Part shown: positions 26,527-34,154 of the stretch, piece after piece | Numbering within the stretch: position 1 is the first letter of the stretch | How the letters are laid out: each line of letters begins with the position of its first letter | The notes under the pieces: generated by a model | Told to the model about the DNA's origin: nothing | The model's input: the letters and a program-made list of their open reading frames with translations, nothing else | Databases searched by the model: none | Made by a program: the position numbers and the translations under genes | Assembly (NCBI GenBank): GCA_902800185.1 | Contig: CADCDK010000023.1 | Location: 1-41,192 of the forward strand | Length of the DNA: 41,192 bases | Direction of reading: 5' to 3' | Origin: an uncultured Prevotellaceae bacterium | GTDB lineage: Bacteria; Bacteroidota; Bacteroidia; Bacteroidales; Bacteroidaceae

Positions 26527-27354
26527 TCAGACTGACAAAGCCTTTGTCGGACAGGCCTTCGTACATTTCTGGCAGAGGATGCACTCCGTGGCATTCTTGC
26601 GATTGCGGGCGTTTTTGTTCACCTCGACCTCCATCGGGCAAACCCTCTGGCATTTCCCACAGCTGATGCACTTATCCTCGTCGCACTTGATGCGAATCAG
26701 GGAGTAGTAGCTCATGGGCTTCAGGAACACCGTTATCGGGCAGATGTACTTGCAGAACGCGCGATTATCCTTCAGCCAGATGGCGAGGATGATACCGACG
26801 GCATAATAGAAGATATTGCCTGCCACGAAAAGCGTGAACATGGTGTAGGCATTGGCCTGTCCAAGCCAGAACAAGAGCAGGACGATGGCCACAGAAAGAC
26901 CGAACATGATGTATCGGATGAATCCCCAGTTTGGTGCCTTGCCCTTTTGTCGAGGTTGTTTGTAAGGCAACAGGTCGAGAATCATGGCCGTCCAACAGGC
27001 ATATCCACACCACCCTCTGCCAAACAGCAGCGGGCCGAAGATTTTGGCAATGGCATAATGGAGCGTACCAGCTCCCCAGACCCCGCAAAACAGATAATAC
27101 CAAAAGCCCTCCATCTGCATGTTCTCATGACAGATCAGTCCGAGGAACACGAGCATATAAGTACCCACACCGAATTGGGTGAACTCCCTGGCGTACTTCC
27201 AGCCTGCAGCGAACAAGATTCCACCGAGGCCGATACACAGGCCGATATACGAGAAGTTCAGCAGGAAGAACAGGTTGCCTGTTGCCTGCCACAGCCATAC
27301 GGCAATGGCTTCAAACACAAGCCACAAGATGATGGGAGAGCGGTATTTCTTCAT
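26527..27354 (-). CDS. NapH-like polytopic membrane protein with two 4Fe-4S clusters
   Basis: The product has 275 residues from ATG 27354 (ATG 27366 is also possible). About four or five hydrophobic segments span residues 9-52, 65-105, 148-166 and 170-195. Two ferredoxin motifs sit at the C-terminus: Cys229, 232, 235, 239 followed by Pro, and Cys258, 261, 264, 268. Two further Cys pairs, GRGWCGYAC (116, 120) and CKYICP (201, 205), are typical of the NapH/NosR/CcoG membrane ferredoxin group. It most likely passes electrons across or along the inner membrane; the partner is unknown. It starts 38 bases after the glutathione peroxidase gene, with no promoter between, so the two are probably cotranscribed. 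Confidence 0.85.
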   Translation of the reverse strand: MKKYRSPIILWLVFEAIAVWLWQATGNLFFLLNFSYIGLCIGLGGILFAAGWKYAREFTQFGVGTYMLVFLGLICHENMQMEGFWYYLFCGVWGAGTLHYAIAKIFGPLLFGRGWCGYACWTAMILDLLPYKQPRQKGKAPNWGFIRYIMFGLSVAIVLLLFWLGQANAYTMFTLFVAGNIFYYAVGIILAIWLKDNRAFCKYICPITVFLKPMSYYSLIRIKCDEDKCISCGKCQRVCPMEVEVNKNARNRKNATECILCQKCTKACPTKALSV

Positions 27355-27392
27355 CGTTGATATCATTTCTGTCGTTCAGTACCATTTTAACG

Positions 27393-28013
27393 CTACTTCT
27401 TCATGTCCTCTACCACAGTGAGGATGTCGGCCTCGATGTCGCTCATCTGATCCGTTGGCTCATAGCGTTTCAGGACTCGTCCGTCGCGAGAGACAAGGAA
27501 CTTGGTGAAGTTCCATTTGATGTCGCTCTTCTTATCAAAATCGGCATCGCGTTTACGGAGCATATCGTCCATAAACTTGCCTCGTTGGTCTTTCGTATCG
27601 AATCCACCGAAGCCCTTCTGTGCCTTCAGGAAAGTGTAGAGCGGATGCTCGTTGACTCCGTTCACCTCTATCTTGTCAAACTGTGGAAACTGGATGTCAA
27701 AGTTGGCTGTGCAGAACTGACGAATCTCCTGAATCGTACCAGGAGCCTGCTCACCAAACTGGTTGCAGGGGAAGTCGAGAATCTCGAAGCCTTCCTTGGC
27801 ATATTTCTCATAGAGCGCTTCCAGCTCCTTGTACTGCGGCGTGAATCCGCATCGGGTAGCAGTGTTCACAATCAGCAACACCTTGCCCTTATACTCGGCG
27901 AGCGACACATCCTTGCCAGCATCGTCCTTCACCGTGAAATCATAAATACTTGATTGTGCCGAAAGGCTCAGCACACTCATCATTGCCATGAGGCAGAAAA
28001 ACATTCTCTTCAT
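27393..28013 (-). CDS. Exported glutathione peroxidase family protein
   Basis: The product has 206 residues. I chose ATG 28013 because it follows the promoter (28049-28056) and opens on a signal peptide ending in SLSAQ (residue 20). The family catalytic tetrad is present: Cys55 in NTATRCGFTPQY, Gln85 in FPCNQFGEQ, and Trp167-Asn168 in IKWNFTKFL. A resolving-type Cys (Cys83) lies in FPCNQ, so the enzyme probably uses thioredoxin-like partners rather than glutathione to reduce peroxides. Periplasmic location is inferred from the signal. The downstream NapH-like gene may supply electrons, which is only an idea from the gene order. Confidence 0.92.
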   Translation of the reverse strand: MKRMFFCLMAMMSVLSLSAQSSIYDFTVKDDAGKDVSLAEYKGKVLLIVNTATRCGFTPQYKELEALYEKYAKEGFEILDFPCNQFGEQAPGTIQEIRQFCTANFDIQFPQFDKIEVNGVNEHPLYTFLKAQKGFGGFDTKDQRGKFMDDMLRKRDADFDKKSDIKWNFTKFLVSRDGRVLKRYEPTDQMSDIEADILTVVEDMKK

Positions 28014-28048
28014 AATCGTATAGCTTATGTTGGTATTGGTAACGGCTA

Positions 28049-28056
28049 CAAAATTA
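28049..28056 (-). promoter_or_regulatory. Promoter of the glutathione peroxidase gene
   Basis: TAATTTTG on the - strand fits TAnnTTTG and lies 36 bases from ATG 28013. The surrounding 16 bases (TGAGTAATTTTGTAGC) are identical to the promoter at 33251-33266. Confidence 0.6.
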
Positions 28057-28129
28057 CTCAATTTTTCATCATTAATAAACCCTTAAGTGCCTTACTATCC
28101 ATTTCTGACAGACGGTCGAGAGCCATCTC

Positions 28130-28579
28130 TTACCAATTGGGCGGTAGCACGATATTCTCCACGTCGTGAGCCTTCTCGAACAGCGGAGAAATCTCATCAT
28201 CGGTGAATCCTGCGATGCCACAGCCGATTCGTGTGACGAGGAAAGTAAGATTCTTGTTCTCCTTAGCAAACTGGATGAACTTATCCACGTAGGGTTTGAT
28301 GGTTTCTACACCGCCCTGCATGGTCGGAATGGCATAGCTCTGACCTTGCAAACCTACGCCCTGCCCCATAATGGCTCCAAACTTGCGGTAGGCGATATAG
28401 GCCGCTCCGCCGCCGTGCATACCTTCGAGATTGCTTCCGAACACAAATATCTCGTTAGGCTGCAACTCTATAATAAACTCTGGTGTAGTTCTCTTCTCCA
28501 TATCTGATGCTTCTGTTTTGCTCATTCTTATATCCTCGTAAGTCATCGGTGCAGACATGCCCATCGAAGCTTCCTCCAT
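28130..28579 (-). CDS. Conserved small protein, A1S_2505-like
   Basis: The product has 149 residues from ATG 28579, the first ATG after the promoter at 28617-28624; the conserved part begins only near EIFVFGSNLEG, so a start further in (28501, MEKRTTPEF) is possible. Diagnostic blocks are FVFGSNLEGMHGGGAA, FGAIMGQGVGLQGQSYAIPT and FLVTRIGCGIAGF. This pattern is what I remember for small bacterial and phage proteins named after A1S_2505; the Gly-rich part recalls a nucleotide- or ADP-ribose-binding loop, but no biochemical role is established to my knowledge. It has no signal peptide and stands alone. Confidence 0.75.
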   Translation of the reverse strand: MEEASMGMSAPMTYEDIRMSKTEASDMEKRTTPEFIIELQPNEIFVFGSNLEGMHGGGAAYIAYRKFGAIMGQGVGLQGQSYAIPTMQGGVETIKPYVDKFIQFAKENKNLTFLVTRIGCGIAGFTDDEISPLFEKAHDVENIVLPPNW

Positions 28580-28616
28580 CAGGTAATCACCATTACCGTA
28601 ATGGCTATTACTTTTG

Positions 28617-28624
28617 CAAAGGTA
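28617..28624 (-). promoter_or_regulatory. Promoter of the A1S_2505-like gene
   Basis: TACCTTTG on the - strand matches TAnnTTTG and lies 37 bases ahead of ATG 28579, which argues against the longer reading frame that starts at 28627. Confidence 0.6.
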
Positions 28625-28731
28625 CAAAATTATTCATATCAACAAACAAAGTAAGATAAAGATTACGAAGAACCAAGGGGATTCCCCCACTCATCTTTAG
28701 GGTTTTGTACCCTTGCAAATAGGGATAATCC

Positions 28732-28763
28732 TTTTGATACCTCCCCCAATCAGTGTACTTTTG
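28732..28763 (+). promoter_or_regulatory. Plus-strand promoter with no intact gene behind it
   Basis: TTTTG (28732-28736) and TACTTTTG (28756-28763) are 19 bases apart, the best -33/-7 pair in the window. Behind it lies only the remnant at 28829-28926. Confidence 0.55.
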
Positions 28764-28828
28764 CATTGTGATTCAGGACATAGGAGTCTAGTCACAGAAC
28801 AAAAGTTGAACATTAAAAATTGAAGATT

Positions 28829-28926
28829 ATGAAAAAGATGAATAAAGTGATCGTACTCATGAACTGACTATCATCTACGATGCAAAGGTTACGTCAGCTC
28901 ACCACATCAAGCACTTCATGGCATAG
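28829..28926 (+). pseudogene. Possible frameshifted remnant of a small gene
   Basis: ATG 28829 gives only MKKMNKVIVLMN before TGA 28865. The neighbouring frame is then open from 28846 and reads DRTHELTIIYDAKVTSAHH and onward to TAG 28924. Together they look like the start and end of a small gene joined by a frameshift or deletion. The family is not recognisable. The rest of 28628-28915 holds only the promoter and a small AGGGT/ACCCT hairpin. Confidence 0.35.
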
Positions 28927-28979
28927 TTGCCATTCCATATATAATCCCAAGGCTGCGTGAGCAGTCTCGACCAAAGGTC

Positions 28980-29014
28980 AAAAAGCCCCGGCTTGCATTC
29001 CTGCAGGTCGGGGC
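28980..29014 (-). terminator. Rho-independent terminator downstream of the GH2 gene
   Basis: On the - strand GCCCCG (29009-29014) pairs with CGGGGC (28985-28990), followed by a run of T. It lies about 260 bases after the GH2 stop and is the first strong terminator there. Confidence 0.75.
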
Positions 29015-29099
29015 CTTCATTTTGTATCTATTCTCAGTAGAATCATTTGCAAACGAGAACTCGCTGAGATAGAACTGCCCATCTATGGATTTCCGACTG

Positions 29100-29167
29100 G
29101 GCTTTCGCGCTTCAGGATGGGCTTGAGATTTGTCACGGAGTGACCCTTCGACTGCTCGGCGTTGAGC
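29100..29167 (-). repeat. 68-base dispersed repeat, copy 1
   Basis: It matches 31865-31932 at 66 of 68 positions. It contains GTCAC-GGA-GTGAC, a small hairpin. It follows a signal-peptide-like stub (ATG at 29227 on the - strand, MKAIRRTLVLCGLCLLVSL), so that stub may be a gene cut short by the repeat. Confidence 0.85.
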
Positions 29168-29269
29168 CACGAGACTGACGAGAAGGCATAAGCCACAAAG
29201 GACCAAGGTTCTTCGGATTGCTTTCATGTTTCCTATTATTGAGTTAATACAAGGGTCCACTGCATATCG

Positions 29270-31636
29270 TTATTTGCTTTTCAGCGACAGACTAGCGGTG
29301 GGCAAGGCGCTCTTGATGCTCACGCTGACAGAGCCTTTCTGCTGCGTGCTGCGTACGACGAGGAGGGCGCGGCCTTTCCACGTTTTTGCATGCGGTGAGG
29401 TGTAGGGTTCTGTATCCTTCAAGTCGGCAGAGGCGAAGGCTAACAGCGTACCAGCTCCTTTCACTGTGGCCTCACAGGAAATGGCAGCTTCGGGGACAGG
29501 GGTGCCGTCCTTGTCAATGACCTCAATGGTGACAAAAGTAAGTGACTGACCATCGGCAGTCATCACGGTGCGGTCGGGGGTGAGGCGCAGACGGGCTGGC
29601 TCGCCAGCGGTTTTCAGTGTCACGCTCTCGCCACCGGCTTCAGCGCGGAGGGTACCGACCTTATAAGGCACAGAGAATACAGCTTTGAACTCCGTCTCGC
29701 GGCTTACCTGCTTCGTACCAATGAGCTGGTCATCAATATACAACTTCACCTCGGGCTGATGGGTATAAACCTCCACTTCGACGGGTTTTCCCTCCCATCC
29801 TGGCCATGTCCACGACTCCCATGTAGGCCACACGCTCCACATCGTAGTGTGAATCTCGCCGTGGTAGCCGTTTGGTTCTTTGACGGCCATGTAGAGTGGT
29901 GTGTCTTGATTCCACAGCATCTCACGATAGTGGCTAATGGGCTTGCGCCAACCTGTGATATCGACATCGCCACAGGGAGCGCCGTGCCATTCTGGCTGTC
30001 CGCCCTCAATCCACGACTCACCCTCGCGCTCACCTTTATAATAATTGCGTCCGATACCGCTCTCGCCCAAGTAGTCGAGACCCGTCCACACGATGTCGCC
30101 CACGACATAAGGGAAATCATTTGCCACAGCCCAGTTGCGGAAAGCATCACGCGGATAGCTCTCCGTCTGCCAGATGACACGCTTGGGGTCACGCTCATGG
30201 TCAGAGGCGTGCTTGAAAATCATGTAGTTGTAGCCCGCCACATCGAGCACCTCGGCGTGTGGGTCATAGATTTCCCAGTCACGATCCCAAGCACAGAGAG
30301 CCTCGGTCACGGGGCGCGTCGCGTCTTTCTCAAGAATGGCCTTCTTCATCTGCCGGGCGGTATAGACCACGCGGATGTCCTTGCGCTCGATGACCTCGTT
30401 GCCGATACTCCATGAGATGACGCTCGGGTGGTTGCGATCGCGCAGCACCATCGCATGAATGTCCTGGCGGAAGCAGGAGTCTATGACAGTCGAATAGTCG
30501 TAGGGATTTTTCTGTGTACGCCAGCCATCGAATGCCTCGTCGATAACGAGCATACCTATCGAGTCACAAGCGTCGAGAAAGGCTCGCGTCGTGGGATTAT
30601 GACTGGTGCGGATGAGGTTGAAGCCCGCCTCTTTCATCTGGCGCACCTTGCGGATTTCTGCATCGTCGAAGGCCCGGGCACCCAGCACACCGTCATCGTG
30701 ATGTACGCAGGCACCGTTGATGAGCACCTTCTTGCCATTGAGCACAAAGCCATTCTCAGCGTCGAACGAGAACGAGCGGATGCCGTATTTTGTTGAGAGT
30801 TGAGAGTTAGGAGTCGAGAGTTGAGAGATTAGTTTTGCATGCACCTCATACAGATATGGCGAGTCGGGCGACCAGAGTTTTGGCTTGTTGATGGTGTAGG
30901 TAAAAGTGACAGCCTTGCTCTCGCCAGCCTTCAGCGATACTTTTTGTTGCAGACCTTCCACCTCAACGATGCCCTGTTGGTCGTTGTTGCTCTCGTTCTG
31001 CACGGTTACTTCCACCTGCACACGTGCCTTGTCGGTATTTACTTCCGGCGTAGTGACGAAGACACCGTTCTCGGCAATGTGCAACGCAGGCATCGTCTCC
31101 AACCACACGTGGCGATAGATGCCAGAACCGCTGTACCAGCGACAGTTTGGCTGTTCGGAGTTATCGACCTTGACGACGACCTCGTTCAGTTCATCAGCTG
31201 AGGAACCTTTTACCTTTTTACCTTTTACCTTTAAGAATGGTGTCACATCAACCGTAAACGGCGTGTAGCCATAGTGGTGCTGCCCAGCCTTTTGGCCGTT
31301 CACATAGACCTCGGCCTTCTGATACACACCTTCGAAGTGGAGTTTGACTACCTCGTCACCAGGCGTTTTGAATGTCTTGCGGTACTCGCCCTTGCCGGCC
31401 TCAAACCATCCTCCACCAGTACCCGTAGCTCCCTTGCCAGAATGGGGACCTTCAAAGATGTCCCAATCATGCGGCAGGTCCACGTTCTGCGTCGTTCCAT
31501 TGTGAGTAAACTGCCAGCCGAAGTCAAACAGTTGCCTTTTTGTCATTCCTGAGCCAAGCTCATCTACCCGTGGCCTTTGTGCCGATGCCGTCACCACTGC
31601 GATGACCAGCATCATTGCTATCAGAATCCTTTTCAT
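29270..31636 (-). CDS. Exported glycoside hydrolase family 2 enzyme, beta-galactosidase-like
   Basis: The product has 788 residues with a signal peptide ending at TASAQ (residue 20). Domains in order: sugar-binding jelly roll (about 35-182, with NVDLPHDWDI and RHVWLE), immunoglobulin-like domain (185-288), catalytic TIM barrel (290-600), then C-terminal beta domains including a DUF4982-like part. The acid/base is Glu414 in SWSIGNE and the nucleophile Glu492 in IWQTES. It acts on a beta-linked sugar, most often galactoside, in the periplasm. Two stretches look foreign: KVKGKKVKGSS (136-146) and SQLSTPNSQLSTK (271-283), both encoded by simple repeats and both between strands of predicted beta domains. 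Its promoter is at 31738-31745. Confidence 0.93.
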   Translation of the reverse strand: MKRILIAMMLVIAVVTASAQRPRVDELGSGMTKRQLFDFGWQFTHNGTTQNVDLPHDWDIFEGPHSGKGATGTGGGWFEAGKGEYRKTFKTPGDEVVKLHFEGVYQKAEVYVNGQKAGQHHYGYTPFTVDVTPFLKVKGKKVKGSSADELNEVVVKVDNSEQPNCRWYSGSGIYRHVWLETMPALHIAENGVFVTTPEVNTDKARVQVEVTVQNESNNDQQGIVEVEGLQQKVSLKAGESKAVTFTYTINKPKLWSPDSPYLYEVHAKLISQLSTPNSQLSTKYGIRSFSFDAENGFVLNGKKVLINGACVHHDDGVLGARAFDDAEIRKVRQMKEAGFNLIRTSHNPTTRAFLDACDSIGMLVIDEAFDGWRTQKNPYDYSTVIDSCFRQDIHAMVLRDRNHPSVISWSIGNEVIERKDIRVVYTARQMKKAILEKDATRPVTEALCAWDRDWEIYDPHAEVLDVAGYNYMIFKHASDHERDPKRVIWQTESYPRDAFRNWAVANDFPYVVGDIVWTGLDYLGESGIGRNYYKGEREGESWIEGGQPEWHGAPCGDVDITGWRKPISHYREMLWNQDTPLYMAVKEPNGYHGEIHTTMWSVWPTWESWTWPGWEGKPVEVEVYTHQPEVKLYIDDQLIGTKQVSRETEFKAVFSVPYKVGTLRAEAGGESVTLKTAGEPARLRLTPDRTVMTADGQSLTFVTIEVIDKDGTPVPEAAISCEATVKGAGTLLAFASADLKDTEPYTSPHAKTWKGRALLVVRSTQQKGSVSVSIKSALPTASLSLKSK
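30792..30828 (-). repeat. Simple repeat (CTCTCAACT type) inside GH2 coding sequence
   Basis: The + strand shows GTTGAGAG twice, then GTTAGGAGTCGAGA and GTTGAGAG again. It reads in frame as SQLSTPNSQLST in the enzyme. A second simple repeat of TTTTACC units is at 31205-31236 (KVKGKKVKG). Confidence 0.75.
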
Positions 31637-31737
31637 ATTCTACTATTTTATTCTCTCAGATAAAACTACAGATTAAACCCAAGATGGCAATGCCGCCTTG
31701 AATATACAACTTTACTCATTCCTCCTCGTTTTTTGTG

Positions 31738-31745
31738 CAAAGATA
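31738..31745 (-). promoter_or_regulatory. Probable promoter of the GH2 gene
   Basis: TATCTTTG on the - strand fits TAnnTTTG and lies about 100 bases before ATG 31636. No clear -33 element is visible. The leader 31637-31737 shows no further signal. Confidence 0.5.
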
Positions 31746-31844
31746 CATATTATTTGGAGAAGTTATGGATAATTATGCTATAAACTTAGGCAACCAACAA
31801 AAGGGAGGGAGAAAACCACGACCTGTCGTTGGTGAAAGCACAAA

Positions 31845-31871
31845 AAAAGCCGAGACTGAATCTCGGCTTTT
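31845..31871 (-). terminator. Rho-independent terminator after the two-DTG gene
   Basis: AAAAGCCGAGA (31845-31855) and TCTCGGCTTTT (31861-31871) form an 11-base stem with loop CTGAA. On the - strand it ends in a run of T. Its outer arm overlaps the 68-base repeat. The A/T symmetry would let it work in both directions. Confidence 0.85.
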
Positions 31872-31932
31872 GCGCTTCAGGATGGGCTTGAGATTTGTCA
31901 CAGAGTGACCCTTCGACTGCTCGGCGTTGAGC
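31865..31932 (-). repeat. 68-base dispersed repeat, copy 2
   Basis: It differs from copy 1 (29100-29167) at two positions. It begins at the stop codon of the two-DTG protein gene and runs into the terminator stem, so it forms that gene's whole 3' untranslated region. Confidence 0.85.
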
Positions 31933-33185
31933 TAATAGGTATATTCTGTATACTCCACGTCTTTCTTCTTGACGTAATCGACGTGCGCATCGCGGAAATT
32001 GAAGCATAGCCGCTCAAACGACCAGAGTAGCGGCTGGCCCCAGAATCCCCGCGAGTCAGTATGGGGAACAAAGCCGTGAGTTTCCATTCCTGCTTCGAGC
32101 CACATCTTCATCCCACCAACTTCGACGAAGAAGCCTGTCGTGCGCTCGGCATACTGCCGGGGTAGCAGGAAACTGTTAGAACCTGTATCGAGAACGAGCG
32201 AACTCTTGTGACCATCAATTGTACAAGGCAGGCAAATGCAACGCTCTCCTCTGGATCCAGGATTCATAGTGAAGTTCGCATCCTCCCTCTCCATGGGCAG
32301 CGGATAGCGGAAGACGATGCTGTCGCGTGACAGTTCCACGTACTCCAAACGCACCAAGTCGGGCGAACCTATGAACCCCACGCAGTCGTATTCCTCCGCT
32401 TCGTCGGACACCCAAACGGGCAGATTGCAGAACTTGATGCCATCGATGCGTAGGCTATCAATGATGCCTAACTGCATGCTGTAAACAACGTCCGGATGCG
32501 TGGCGGAGCTCGCCCTGATGGAGTCCGGCAATAGCCTGACACCCATTTTCTGGACATACTTTCTGAACAGAATCGTGCTCGACATCATCCCCGTGTCAAT
32601 GATGAAACGCTGTTTCTCCGTCTTATTCACATTCCCGTAAACGCAGACGTGCCCGACGGAATCTCTATCGAACGGCAGGCTCACGATATCTTTTGAACGA
32701 ACAATTCTGACGGGTGCCACATCCTTACCATCCTCTGCCAACCGATGCCAACGTCCGGCCCTCTCCATCAGCTTCGGATTCGACTGCCAACGGCGTTCTA
32801 TGTAGCTTACCATCCGTTGAATCTCATCGTACCGGTTCTGCAACAATGCCAGCCTGTACTTCATGTCCAGCAGATACGATGCAATGCCTCGTTCCATCTG
32901 TTCATTGCTCGCTTTCTCCAATAGAAAGTCAGCCATCTCTATCGCCAAACTGTCCAAGCCATACGCCCGGCAATAGTCAATTACGACCAGACACCTTATA
33001 AGCGGGTCAACACCCTTGCCCTTCAGGGCTTTGTCGTACATCTCGTCGTAGTCCACATGCCGCAGGTCGGCCGAGGCATTCAACTGATCCTGCAGCCACA
33101 CGTTTATGTTCTGCGCAGACACCTGCACGCAGCAAACACCCAGCAGACATATCAAAACCATCTTTTTGATGTGCTGTACATTCAT
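31932..33185 (-). CDS. Exported retropepsin-like protein with two DTG motifs
   Basis: The product has 417 residues from ATG 33185, which starts a signal peptide ending QVSAQ (residue 25); in-frame ATGs at 33230, 33215, 33203 and 33200 give worse signals. The first 150 residues are helical and could be a TPR-like prodomain. Two aspartyl-protease type motifs follow: FIIDTG (Asp197) and LVLDTGSNSFLL (Asp333), each followed by a similar strand pattern and GFIGSP or GFWGQP. This fits a single-chain, two-lobed member of the clan AA (gag-asp/retropepsin-like) proteins found in Bacteroidales. Both Asp residues are kept, so activity is possible; the substrate is unknown. Confidence 0.78.
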   Translation of the reverse strand: MNVQHIKKMVLICLLGVCCVQVSAQNINVWLQDQLNASADLRHVDYDEMYDKALKGKGVDPLIRCLVVIDYCRAYGLDSLAIEMADFLLEKASNEQMERGIASYLLDMKYRLALLQNRYDEIQRMVSYIERRWQSNPKLMERAGRWHRLAEDGKDVAPVRIVRSKDIVSLPFDRDSVGHVCVYGNVNKTEKQRFIIDTGMMSSTILFRKYVQKMGVRLLPDSIRASSATHPDVVYSMQLGIIDSLRIDGIKFCNLPVWVSDEAEEYDCVGFIGSPDLVRLEYVELSRDSIVFRYPLPMEREDANFTMNPGSRGERCICLPCTIDGHKSSLVLDTGSNSFLLPRQYAERTTGFFVEVGGMKMWLEAGMETHGFVPHTDSRGFWGQPLLWSFERLCFNFRDAHVDYVKKKDVEYTEYTY

Positions 33186-33254
33186 CGTTATAGAATTCAT
33201 CATGTAATACCCCATACACTTCAGTTGCATAGCAGCCCTTTTACTATACAGCTA

Positions 33255-33262
33255 CAAAATTA
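33255..33262 (-). promoter_or_regulatory. Promoter of the two-DTG protein gene
   Basis: TAATTTTG on the - strand, inside a 16-base block identical to that at the glutathione peroxidase promoter. The predicted mRNA start near 33251 leaves a leader of about 65 bases before ATG 33185. Confidence 0.6.
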
Positions 33263-33358
33263 CTCATTTTCCATTAGAAGAACGCAGTGAGCACCAGTTT
33301 TCTTGCAAAAAATAATGCATCCTCACTCCACACGAAAACAACTTTTTTATTGATTTAG

Positions 33359-33388
33359 TTGACGAATTGGAAAATATTCATAATTTTG
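33359..33388 (+). promoter_or_regulatory. Promoter of the ImmA/IrrE-type gene
   Basis: TTG (33359-33361) and TAATTTTG (33381-33388) are 19 bases apart and lie 24 bases ahead of ATG 33413. It is divergent from the promoter at 33255-33262. Confidence 0.55.
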
Positions 33389-33412
33389 TCACCAAAACGA
33401 TGAGCAATATGG

Positions 33413-34150
33413 ATGAGCGTGAAAGAAGAAAAGGCCATCAAGGAAAAGATTCGTGACAAGATTGAGAGGTATATCGAGGTAGAGGAGATCTTGGGCATCA
33501 GTTCCGATTTCATCAATCCGATTCTGCAAAACGCTGTTATTGCTCCTTCTGATGTATGTCGCATTGCAGAACAGCTAAAGGCGGTTATTGAGATGGATGC
33601 ACCAGATACTTTCGATGGTCTGAGTGGCATTGTTGGCGACAGTAAGCCCATTATCGTACTCAACAAGAATTTCCCCGTGGAGCGAAAGCGCTTTACCGCT
33701 ATGCATGAACTGGGACATTTGATGCTGAACTTTGACGAATCGCTTCCGCAGAAGGACATTGAGCGGTTCTGCAATCTGTTCGCCAATGAGATGCTGATTT
33801 CTCAAGACGTATTCAAAAGAATCCTAGGCATATCACGCCATGACATTTCGCTAAATGAACTTCGTGCCATACAGTCCAATTTCGGCATTTCTGTAGAGGC
33901 TCAGATGTTCAAGGCCAAGCAGTTAGAAATTATCAGCGACTCTCGCTACAAATATTTCTGCATTACCAAAAACCAGAATCTTGCTTTCAAAGAGCAGGTC
34001 GAGAAGAGTACCTATCATGATGAGAAGTCTGGTCGCTTTACCAGTCTTGTGTATCGCGCTCTGGCATCGGAACTGATAACCTTCTCCAAGGCATCCGAAT
34101 TGCTGAATGAATCAATCAACGTAGTCCGTGAACAATTAGAGCTGGTATAG
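33413..34150 (+). CDS. ImmA/IrrE family metallo-endopeptidase
   Basis: The product has 245 residues. The zinc motif HELGH is at His98-Glu99-His102, and the third ligand is probably Glu126 in FANEMLI. The first 45 residues are helical. Members of this family (COG2856, DUF955) cut or control phage-type repressors and often act in toxin-antitoxin or mobile-element circuits, usually beside an Xre regulator. No Xre gene is next to it here. The following PIN-like gene begins four bases after its stop, so the two are coupled. ATG 33413 is the start of the longest frame; an ATG at 33409 is in another frame. Confidence 0.88.
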   Translation: MSVKEEKAIKEKIRDKIERYIEVEEILGISSDFINPILQNAVIAPSDVCRIAEQLKAVIEMDAPDTFDGLSGIVGDSKPIIVLNKNFPVERKRFTAMHELGHLMLNFDESLPQKDIERFCNLFANEMLISQDVFKRILGISRHDISLNELRAIQSNFGISVEAQMFKAKQLEIISDSRYKYFCITKNQNLAFKEQVEKSTYHDEKSGRFTSLVYRALASELITFSKASELLNESINVVREQLELV

Positions 34151-34154
34151 CAGG

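Noticed and set aside
28916-29260. 114-codon frame on the - strand downstream of the GH2 gene
   Set aside because: Its middle is the 68-base repeat and its end runs through a terminator stem. Only the first 25 codons from ATG 29227 look like a signal peptide, so at most it is a cut gene.
31786-32007. 73-codon frame on the - strand
   Set aside because: It overlaps the end of the two-DTG gene and then translates the second 68-base repeat and a terminator.
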